From: CAIJNA01 sp964516815
GTDB taxonomy: Bacteria; Campylobacterota; Campylobacteria; Campylobacterales; Arcobacteraceae
Assembly (NCBI GenBank): GCA_964516815.1
Contig: CAZEXK010000002.1
Span: 1 to 64,000, forward strand
Length of the DNA: 64,000 nucleotides
Reading direction: 5' to 3'
This document shows positions 8,980 through 15,951 of the stretch, in pieces (the first letter of the stretch is position 1; every line of letters starts with the position of its first letter). The notes beneath the pieces are model-generated. The model made no database searches and was not told where the DNA came from. It worked only from the letters and a program-made list of their open reading frames with translations. Both the position numbers and the translations under genes were made by a program.

Positions 8980-9529
8980 GATTATACGACTAGGTTCAAA
9001 ATCAACTTCTAGAGCTAGTATATTGACAAATGCAAATGTAAAATTTATACAAAATGCAAGTGAATTTAATGAAAACACAATAATGACAACAAATCCACAT
9101 GAATTTGTAAGAGCAGCTACACTTGGCAAATATGTAGATCTCTTAGAAAAATATGGAGTAGAAGATATTCCACTAATTGTTGCAGATAGCGTTGTTTGCT
9201 GTGATGGAAAATTATTAAGAAAAGCAAAAAATAAAAAAGATGCTAGAAATATGCTTGAATTACAAAGTAACAATAAAACTACAATAATAACTTGTATGAT
9301 TTTCAAATCAGAAGATACATATCTTTTTGATGTAAGTGAAACTACTTACGAGTTTATGAAGTTTGAAAAAAATGATTTAGATAAATATATTCAAAGTGGA
9401 GAATGTATGGGTAAAGCTGGTGCTATAATGGTTGAAGGCTTTTGTAAAAAATACATAAAAGATGTTGAGGGTTATGAGTCAACTGCAATGGGACTTTGTA
9501 TTGAAAAGTTATTACCCTTATTGAGTTAA
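8969..9529 (+). CDS. maf: Maf-family nucleotide pyrophosphatase
   Basis: House-cleaning nucleoside triphosphate pyrophosphatase, 186 residues, of the family first described as septum-formation inhibitor Maf. N-terminal RLGSKSTSRASIL matches the usual LASxSPRR signature in a relaxed form. IVADSVVCCDGK matches the catalytic SADTVV segment, KAKNKKDARNML and ITCMIF follow, and GKAGAIMVEGF plus EGYESTAMGL match the C-terminal signature. The start ATG lies inside the end of the upstream permease gene. The 3' end overlaps a convergent DUF2461 gene by 12 nt. Substrate preference is not predictable. Confidence 0.85.
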   Translation: MDSKIIRLGSKSTSRASILTNANVKFIQNASEFNENTIMTTNPHEFVRAATLGKYVDLLEKYGVEDIPLIVADSVVCCDGKLLRKAKNKKDARNMLELQSNNKTTIITCMIFKSEDTYLFDVSETTYEFMKFEKNDLDKYIQSGECMGKAGAIMVEGFCKKYIKDVEGYESTAMGLCIEKLLPLLS

Positions 9530-10210
9530 AGTCATTTCGTAAACCCAATTGTGCAAATGTTTCATATCATCATATATTTTAAAACATCTATCTAGTAAAG
9601 TTATATCATAAAATATTTTATCTATTTTAAATTCTTCATATGCAAACATAGCTTTGTGTAGTGATAAGTCAATATACTTTTCATCTTTTAAATGAGATAG
9701 TATTTTTGGAATTTTTTTAAATTTATTAGATGAAATTTTATAGCCTTTACTCTCTAAGTTAGTTAATATATTATATAATGATATTCTATGTTTTTCATGT
9801 TTTAAATATTGTCTATAAGTTTTTAAAAGTTCTGGTTTAAAGTTTCTAATGCCTGTAGCTATAAAATATGTGTTTTTGGTATAGTGCATATAAAAACTTG
9901 CACTTTGAAGTTTATGTGCTTTTCCTTGCCAAAAAATTATACCTATTTTATCTTTCATTGGTGTTTTATCTTTACTGAATCTTACATCTCTATAAATTTT
10001 AAATAAGCTAGAACCAACTTTTGGTTTAAATTTTATACTAGGCACTAGTATTTGCAATGTTTCACCCATATCTTGAACAAAATGTTCATTGATAGTTCTA
10101 ATTTCATTTTCCCAGATATATTTATTTTTTTCAAACCAAATCTTATTATTATTTTTTTCTAGTTGCTTTAAAAATGTTGTGCCAGCTTTGCTAAATCCAT
10201 TAAAAATCAT
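9518..10210 (-). CDS. DUF2461 family protein
   Basis: A 230-residue soluble protein matching the DUF2461 family by its opening FSKAGTTFLKQLEKNNNKIWFEKNK and the central KIYRDVRFSKDKTPMKDKIGIIF and SASFYMHYTKNTYFIATGI. The biochemical role of this family is unknown. It is convergent with maf and overlaps its last 12 nt. The start codon lies only 6 nt after a TACAAT box with no ribosome binding site in between, so the message may be leaderless. Confidence 0.82.
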   Translation of the reverse strand: MIFNGFSKAGTTFLKQLEKNNNKIWFEKNKYIWENEIRTINEHFVQDMGETLQILVPSIKFKPKVGSSLFKIYRDVRFSKDKTPMKDKIGIIFWQGKAHKLQSASFYMHYTKNTYFIATGIRNFKPELLKTYRQYLKHEKHRISLYNILTNLESKGYKISSNKFKKIPKILSHLKDEKYIDLSLHKAMFAYEEFKIDKIFYDITLLDRCFKIYDDMKHLHNWVYEMTLTQ

Positions 10211-10216
10211 AGTATT

Positions 10217-10222
10217 ATTGTA
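10217..10222 (-). promoter_or_regulatory. Candidate -10 box placing the start at the DUF2461 ATG
   Basis: On the minus strand TACAAT is followed by 6 nt and then the ATG. A transcript from this box would begin at or next to the start codon. No AAGGA site is present. Confidence 0.4.
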
Positions 10223-10295
10223 TCTAAAATATTATCTTTATTAATTAATACATAAGTAGAGTTTAATTTATTTTAAAATTATCAAGTGAACAAAT

Positions 10296-10661
10296 TTATA
10301 CATTATTAGCAATTTTTATAGTTTGACAGTATTGTTGATTTTTCTTGATACATATGTCTATACTAATGATACCATTATTTATTTTTTTTGTAAATTTATT
10401 CACATGTTTTAAAAATATATTTTGATTATAATAAAGTGTATTGTTTTTAAAATAAAGCATATCTAAATTTTGATCAACTTTTATTTTATGTTTTAGAAAA
10501 TAGTATGAAGTTTCAAAATCTAATTTATAATTTATTCTTATATTTTCTGTATTATTTTTTTTGACTAAAATAAGGTTTAAATTTGTATTTATAATTAAAA
10601 TTATGCTTAATATTATAAGACTAAATAAAGTTTCTATTAAACTTATTGATTTATACATCAA
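10296..10661 (-). CDS. Small prepilin-like protein (pseudopilin candidate)
   Basis: A 121-residue protein with a type IV prepilin-like N-terminus: a short basic leader, then ISLIETLFSLIILSIILI with glutamate at mature position 5 and a single hydrophobic helix. The residue before the predicted cleavage site is serine, not the usual glycine. The rest is a small globular domain with a CIKKNQQYC cysteine pair near the C-terminus. The ATG overlaps the stop of the upstream pseudopilin by 4 nt. Likely a minor component of a pseudopilus for competence or secretion. Assignment rests on the N-terminus only. Confidence 0.65.
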   Translation of the reverse strand: MMYKSISLIETLFSLIILSIILIINTNLNLILVKKNNTENIRINYKLDFETSYYFLKHKIKVDQNLDMLYFKNNTLYYNQNIFLKHVNKFTKKINNGIISIDICIKKNQQYCQTIKIANNV

Positions 10662-10864
10662 TGTTCTATAAATTTGTAATGTACAAAGTCTGTTGTTATA
10701 CTTAAATCTTGTACAAAACTGTTTCTTGTTTTATTTAATGAATTATATACGGTATTTGAATAATTATTTAATACAAGTTTAGAAAAACTAGAAACTATTA
10801 TAGAAATTAAAATTAAGCTCATTAAAACTTCTAAGATAGTAAAACTAGTTTTTTGCAAATTCAT
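10658..10864 (-). CDS. Very short prepilin-like protein
   Basis: Only 68 residues: leader MNLQKTS, then FTILEVLMSLILISIIVSSF, a prepilin helix with the conserved Glu5, and a tail of about 35 residues. Cleavage would again follow serine. It overlaps proC by 20 nt upstream and the next pseudopilin by 4 nt downstream, so the three genes form one operon. It is shorter than typical minor pilins but the frame is clean and the overlaps argue that it is translated. Confidence 0.6.
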   Translation of the reverse strand: MNLQKTSFTILEVLMSLILISIIVSSFSKLVLNNYSNTVYNSLNKTRNSFVQDLSITTDFVHYKFIEH

Positions 10865-11609
10865 TTGCTTTATTATATGCTTGAGTTATAGCATCAATCA
10901 TAGCAGCTCTAACTGCATGTTGCTCTAATACAGTGTATCCAGCAGCTGTGATTCCACCAGGGCTCATTACGGAATCTTTTATATCACTGGCTTTTTGATT
11001 ATTAATCAAACTAGCAAAACCATCAAATAATCCAGCAGTTAGAAATTGTGCATCGCTTCTTTTAAGACCAGAATTTACGGCACCATCAGCTAAACTTTCT
11101 GCTATTAATGCTAAAAATGCTGGTCCACTTCCAGCTAGTCCTGTCGCAATATCTAATTGTTTTTGTGATTCTAGCCACAAAGTTTTTCCTATAGAATTAA
11201 AAATATCTATTGCATCTTCTTTTGCATCTACATCTCCTGTAATTGTTGTCATAGATTTTGAATATGATGCTGCTACATTTGGCATGCTTCTTATATATAA
11301 TTTTGCACTTATATTTTTTTTCAATGTCTCAATAGTAGTACCTGCTAATACTGAATAAATAGTATTTGCTTGACCATTTATACTAGCACTTAAACTTTGT
11401 AATGAATTTGGTTTTACACATAACACTATATTTTTATTTGTTATATCTTCTTTTGAAGATAATATTTTTGTAGTAATATGTGAAATTTCATTTTTTAGTA
11501 TTTTTAAAGTTTGTTCATTTCTTCCAATAACTTCAATTTCATAATTATTAGCCAATCCAAGTATTAAAGCTTTTGCCATATTGCCATTTCCAATAAAAGT
11601 AAGTTTCAT
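10845..11609 (-). CDS. proC: Pyrroline-5-carboxylate reductase
   Basis: Last step of proline biosynthesis, NAD(P)H-dependent reduction of pyrroline-5-carboxylate, cytosolic. It has 254 residues. The N-terminal Rossmann motif is FIGNGNMAKALILGL. Other landmarks are VLCVKPNSL, IRSMPNVAASYSKSMT, and the C-terminal dimerisation and active-site region GLAGSGPAFLALIAESLADGAV and SPGGITAAGYTVLE. Length is slightly below the usual 265-275. The two pseudopilin genes follow with overlaps. Confidence 0.95.
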   Translation of the reverse strand: MKLTFIGNGNMAKALILGLANNYEIEVIGRNEQTLKILKNEISHITTKILSSKEDITNKNIVLCVKPNSLQSLSASINGQANTIYSVLAGTTIETLKKNISAKLYIRSMPNVAASYSKSMTTITGDVDAKEDAIDIFNSIGKTLWLESQKQLDIATGLAGSGPAFLALIAESLADGAVNSGLKRSDAQFLTAGLFDGFASLINNQKASDIKDSVMSPGGITAAGYTVLEQHAVRAAMIDAITQAYNKANEFAKN

Positions 11610-11674
11610 ATATTTCCTTTAAAAATTTTAATTATTTTATCCTAAAATAAATTAGTATAATATTTACATATTAA

Positions 11675-11699
11675 TATATACATTTGTTAAATGTATATA
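11675..11699. repeat. Perfect 11-bp inverted repeat in the proC upstream region
   Basis: Arms TATATACATTT and AAATGTATATA around a GTT loop, about 65 bp upstream of the proC start and 140 bp before the pseudogene. No gene on either side needs a terminator here, so it could be an operator or a leftover of a lost gene. The stretch 11610-12240 holds no intact gene: only this repeat, the remnants at 11840-12130 and the uvrA promoter. Confidence 0.45.
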
Positions 11700-11839
11700 A
11701 AATAAAAAAAAGACTTATTGTTTATAATTATTAAATAAAATTTAAGTTAATGTATAAAAATATTATACTTATTGTTACAATTGGTTAAAATATGATATGA
11801 TTTCAAATGATAGAATAATTAATTCAAAAAGGAAAAATT

Positions 11840-12015
11840 ATGAAAATTTTAAAGCTATATTTATTAGTAATAATATCTAGTGTAATACTACTTGCAAACA
11901 ATCCAATAGAGGTATTCAAGAAGTAGAAAACTTAAAAAATGAACTTAATAACCTAACAGTAGATAAACATGTTGGATTGTATTATCCTACTGTTATATAC
12001 TTTTACATTTTTTGA
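11840..12015 (+). pseudogene. Remnant of a secreted or membrane protein, frameshifted
   Basis: A good ribosome binding site (AAAAAGGAAAAATT) precedes an ATG whose frame encodes a signal peptide, MKILKLYLLVIISSVILLAN, then stops after 28 codons. A different frame continues with a short coiled-coil-like stretch (IQEVENLKNELNNLTVDKHV) and ends at 12015. This looks like one coding sequence broken by a small indel. The family is not recognised. Confidence 0.45.
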
Positions 12016-12130
12016 AAAATTTATAAACAAACAAGGACTTCTAGTTCTATCTAAAATAACAGGAATTTTTGTTGCAGCTATATCTGCTCAAATTATGTTT
12101 ACAGGCATTAAAAACTTTATGGGATTATAA
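11969..12130 (+). pseudogene. MarC-like C-terminal remnant
   Basis: From about 12002 the frame reads FFEKFINKQGLLVLSKITG then IFVAAISAQIMFTGIKNFMG and stops. This resembles the end of MarC-family membrane proteins, whose last helices carry a similar KxxG...AAIxxQxxxxGI pattern. The rest of the gene (about 150 residues) is absent. An ATG at 11969 opens this frame but is probably not a native start. It may be a deletion scar joined to the preceding remnant. Alternative: a true 53-residue membrane peptide. Confidence 0.4.
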
Positions 12131-12209
12131 TAAATACTTAAATCTTGTATTATATTTATAACTTATAATATGTACATATAAGAAAAGCAAAAAATAGGAG
12201 AAAGTACAG

Positions 12210-12215
12210 TATAAT
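12210..12215 (+). promoter_or_regulatory. Candidate -10 box for uvrA
   Basis: TATAAT about 25 nt before the ATG, with AAGGG in the short leader. No LexA-type palindrome was noticed here. Confidence 0.5.
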
Positions 12216-12240
12216 AATAGCTTTTAAAATAAGGGCTAAA

Positions 12241-15048
12241 ATGACAGATATGATCAAAATATTTAATGCAAATGAAAACAATCTTAAAAACGTAAGTTTA
12301 GAAATACCTAAAAATAAACTAATAGTATTTACTGGACTTAGTGGAAGTGGTAAATCTACTTTAGCTTTTAATACTTTGTATGCAGAAGGACAAAGAAGAT
12401 ATATAGAATCATTGAGTGCGTATGCTAGACAATTTTTAGGTAAGGTAAGTAAACCTGATGTTGAAAGAATAGAAGGATTAACTCCTGCTATTGCCATTGA
12501 TCAAAAAACAACATCTAAAAATCCAAGATCTACAGTTGGAACTATTACTGAAATTTATGATTATTTACGACTTTTATATTCAAGAGTAGGGCATCAACAT
12601 TGTCATAAATGTTCTAAACCTATTTCTAAAATGTCTAGTTCTGATATTATTGATCAAGTTTTAAAATTACCAATAAATTCTAAAGTTGTAATATTAGCTC
12701 CACTAGTAAATAGAAAAAAAGGTACATTTGTTGATTTATTTGAAAACTTACGTGGTAAAGGCTATGTTAGAGCAATGGTAGATGGTGTTATGGTTAGACT
12801 TGATGAAGAAATAGAACTTGGAAAATCAAAAATGCATACAATAAAAGTTGTACTTGATAGAGTTGTAATAAAAGATGAAAATACTCAAAGAATAGCACAA
12901 GGTATAGAAAAAGGCTTAAAAGAGAGTTTTGGTGAGCTTGAAGTGGATATTTTAAACCATGAAGAAGTTGGTACAGAAGCACATATACATTATAGTGAAC
13001 ATATGGCATGTTTTGATTGTAAAATATCATTTGAACCACTTGAACCTTTATCATTTTCTTTTAATTCACCAAAAGGAGCTTGTAGTTCTTGTGATGGGTT
13101 AGGAATAAGATATGCTCTTGATATGAAAAAAGTAATAAATGAAGATGCAAGTATACAAGAGGGTGCTATTAAAGTTTTATATGGATTTAATAAGGGTTAT
13201 TATTTTAAAATGTTAAAAGCTTATTGTGAAGCTGCTAATATTGATATGACAGTTCCTTTTGGCTCTCTTGATACTCATGAAAAAGGTGCAATATTACATG
13301 GTGGTGTTGAGGACTGTAAGTTCACTTGGAAAAGACATAAACTTGTTCGCTCATGGGAAGGTATAGTAAAAATAGCCTATAGTATGATAAAAGATGAAAA
13401 AGATTCTGAAGCTTTTATGACAGAAAAAATATGTGACCAATGTAATGGACATAGACTTAAAAAATCAAGTCAAAGTGTAATAGTAGCAAATAAAAAAATT
13501 GCAGAAATTTTACAAATGCCAATTGAAAAAAGTTATAAATTTTACCATGATGATAAAAATTTTTCACATTTTAATAAACAAGAACAACTTATATCAGCAC
13601 CTATTTTAAAAGAAATAAGAGATAGGATTTATTTTTTAAATGATGTTGGTCTAGGTTATATAACCTTAGGAAGAGATGCTCGAACTATAAGTGGTGGTGA
13701 AGCACAAAGAATAAGAGTAGCATCACAAATAGGCTCAGGACTTACGGGTGTTTTATATGTACTAGACGAACCAAGTATTGGTTTACATGAAAGAGATACT
13801 TCTAAACTTATAAAAACATTACAAGCCTTAAGAGACAAAGGAAATACTGTTATTGTTGTTGAACATGATAAAGAAACTATGAGTGCTGCTGATCATATAG
13901 TTGATATTGGTCCAAATGCAGGTAAGTATGGAGGAGAAGTTGTCTTTTCTGGAAATATGGAAGAACTTTTACAATCTAATACTTTAACAGCATTATATAT
14001 GAATGGTAAAAAAGAAATTAAGTATTATCACAGAAGACCGCAAGATAATTATATTAGTATAAATAATGTGAATATCAATAATATTAGAAATCTAGATGTA
14101 TCAATACCTTTACATAATTTATGTGCAATTACAGGAGTTAGTGGAAGTGGTAAATCTTCACTTATATTACAGACACTTTTACCCGTAGCTAAAGAACTTT
14201 TAAATAATGCTAGGAAAGTTACAAAGGTTGATGGAGTAAGTATTGATGGTTTGGATAAGTTAGATAAAGTTATATATTTAGATCAAAGTCCAATAGGAAG
14301 AACACCTAGATCAAATCCTGCTACATATACAGGATTAATGGATGATCTGAGAAAACTATTTGCAGAAACTAAAGAGAGTAAATTAAGAGGATATAATATA
14401 GGTAGATATTCTTTTAATGTAAAAGGTGGAAGATGTGAAAAATGTACAGGTGAAGGTGAAATAAAAATAGAGATGCACTTCTTGCCAGATATTATGGTTA
14501 AATGTGAAGATTGTCATGGCGCTAGATATAATCCTCAAACTTTAGAAATACATTATAGAGGTAAAAATATATCTGATGTCCTTAATATGAGTGTAGAAGA
14601 AGCTTATGATTTTTTTATAAAAGTACCAAAACTTCATGCAAAACTTAAAACTCTTTTAGATGTTGGGTTAGGTTATATTACTTTAGGACAAAATGCTATA
14701 ACTTTAAGTGGTGGTGAAGCACAAAGAATAAAACTTAGTAAAGAATTATCAAAAAAAGATACAGGAAATACACTATACATACTAGATGAACCTACAACGG
14801 GATTACACTTTGCAGATGTGGATAGACTAATAAAAGTATTACATCATTTAGTTGATCTTGGAAATTCAGTTATCGTAGTTGAACATAATTTAGACATTAT
14901 TAGAAATGCAGATTGGGTTATTGATATGGGGTATGAAGGTGGTGCTAAGGGTGGTCAAATAATAGCCCAAGGTACTCCTGAAAATTTGGCGCTAAATCAC
15001 AAAAAATCCAAATCTTATACTGCGCATTATTTAAATAAAGAACTATAA
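12241..15048 (+). CDS. uvrA: Excinuclease ABC subunit A
   Basis: DNA damage recognition ATPase of nucleotide excision repair, acting with UvrB and UvrC. At 935 residues it is full length. There are two ABC ATPase modules: Walker A GLSGSGKST (about residues 32-40) and GVSGSGKSS (about 632), signatures ISGGEAQRIRVA and LSGGEAQRIKLS, Walker B VLDEPSIGLH and ILDEPTTGLH. Zinc-binding cysteine pairs are CHKC (about 121), CFDC...CSSC and CEKC...CEDC. The stop TAA overlaps by one base the start of the DUF234-like gene. Confidence 0.98.
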   Translation: MTDMIKIFNANENNLKNVSLEIPKNKLIVFTGLSGSGKSTLAFNTLYAEGQRRYIESLSAYARQFLGKVSKPDVERIEGLTPAIAIDQKTTSKNPRSTVGTITEIYDYLRLLYSRVGHQHCHKCSKPISKMSSSDIIDQVLKLPINSKVVILAPLVNRKKGTFVDLFENLRGKGYVRAMVDGVMVRLDEEIELGKSKMHTIKVVLDRVVIKDENTQRIAQGIEKGLKESFGELEVDILNHEEVGTEAHIHYSEHMACFDCKISFEPLEPLSFSFNSPKGACSSCDGLGIRYALDMKKVINEDASIQEGAIKVLYGFNKGYYFKMLKAYCEAANIDMTVPFGSLDTHEKGAILHGGVEDCKFTWKRHKLVRSWEGIVKIAYSMIKDEKDSEAFMTEKICDQCNGHRLKKSSQSVIVANKKIAEILQMPIEKSYKFYHDDKNFSHFNKQEQLISAPILKEIRDRIYFLNDVGLGYITLGRDARTISGGEAQRIRVASQIGSGLTGVLYVLDEPSIGLHERDTSKLIKTLQALRDKGNTVIVVEHDKETMSAADHIVDIGPNAGKYGGEVVFSGNMEELLQSNTLTALYMNGKKEIKYYHRRPQDNYISINNVNINNIRNLDVSIPLHNLCAITGVSGSGKSSLILQTLLPVAKELLNNARKVTKVDGVSIDGLDKLDKVIYLDQSPIGRTPRSNPATYTGLMDDLRKLFAETKESKLRGYNIGRYSFNVKGGRCEKCTGEGEIKIEMHFLPDIMVKCEDCHGARYNPQTLEIHYRGKNISDVLNMSVEEAYDFFIKVPKLHAKLKTLLDVGLGYITLGQNAITLSGGEAQRIKLSKELSKKDTGNTLYILDEPTTGLHFADVDRLIKVLHHLVDLGNSVIVVEHNLDIIRNADWVIDMGYEGGAKGGQIIAQGTPENLALNHKKSKSYTAHYLNKEL

Positions 15049-15944
15049 TGAATGATGATTATATTTATAATACTAAGTCATTACTAGAACAGTTTAAAAT
15101 ATTTTGTCAGGAAAATAAACCAGAAAATTTTGAAATAGCAGTTGAATTTTTTAGTATATTTGGAGGATTAAATAGACAAGTAAATTGTAAAAAAGATTTA
15201 CAAAGCCAAATAAAAATACATATATTAAAAAGGTACAAGTATATAAGAAATGATATATCTAAAATTACTAAAGGAAATGAAGAAGCACATAAAATGCTAT
15301 CGTGTATTGCATTGAGCGATAGACGAACTAATAGTTCGTTTAAGAGATGTAAAACATCATTTGATAAAGGTATTGATATAGTTGACGAGCAATGCGACTT
15401 AGGTATGTTAAAACTTGAAAAATCCTTGCAAGGATTTACTAATTTAGAATTAAATAATGATATATCTGAAAAATTAATATTTACAACACCATTTTCGCAT
15501 TTTTGGTTTTCTTTTGTATCTCCAATATACAAAGGTATAAGAGATGGAAATTTTGAAGAAAGTTTACAAAGTTTAGAAAATAAGAAAGTAGAATTAATTT
15601 CTTTTGTTTATGAACAACTTTGCCATGAGATGACAAAAGAAATTTATATAAACGATGAAATTAAACAAATAGGTAGATATTGGGATAATTCATCAAATAT
15701 TATAGATATCCTAGCAAAAACAAAAAGTGGAAAAATCATAGCAGGAAGTTGTAAATATACACATAAGAAAATAAAAAAAACCGAACTAAATAAACTAAAA
15801 ATAGCATGTAAAGACTTAGGCATTAATGTAGATGAATTTGTAATGTTTAATAAAAACTCTTATACTTCTGAGTTAAAATCAATGAAAAGTAATACTTTAC
15901 ATCTCTACACAATTAAAAAGCTTGAGTGTTTAGTTAATTTATAA
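15048..15944 (+). CDS. DUF234-like protein with a probable PD-(D/E)XK-type C-terminal domain
   Basis: A 298-residue soluble protein. The C-terminal third (IGRYWDNSSNIIDILAKTKSGKI then GSCKYTHKKI) matches DUF234, a domain usually found at the C-terminus of archaeal-type AAA ATPases and related to PD-(D/E)XK nucleases. The catalytic pattern would be D in IIDILA and K in CKYT, but the usual acidic residue of the ECK motif is serine here, so nuclease activity is doubtful. No ATPase domain is present. The N-terminal part is not recognised. It starts on the last base of uvrA, so it is translationally coupled to a DNA repair gene. Confidence 0.65.
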   Translation: MNDDYIYNTKSLLEQFKIFCQENKPENFEIAVEFFSIFGGLNRQVNCKKDLQSQIKIHILKRYKYIRNDISKITKGNEEAHKMLSCIALSDRRTNSSFKRCKTSFDKGIDIVDEQCDLGMLKLEKSLQGFTNLELNNDISEKLIFTTPFSHFWFSFVSPIYKGIRDGNFEESLQSLENKKVELISFVYEQLCHEMTKEIYINDEIKQIGRYWDNSSNIIDILAKTKSGKIIAGSCKYTHKKIKKTELNKLKIACKDLGINVDEFVMFNKNSYTSELKSMKSNTLHLYTIKKLECLVNL

Positions 15945-15951
15945 GATATAC

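Noticed and set aside
12156..12497. Minus-strand 113-codon frame over the uvrA start
   Set aside because: Antisense of the UvrA Walker A region and of its promoter; no ribosome binding site and no homology recognised.
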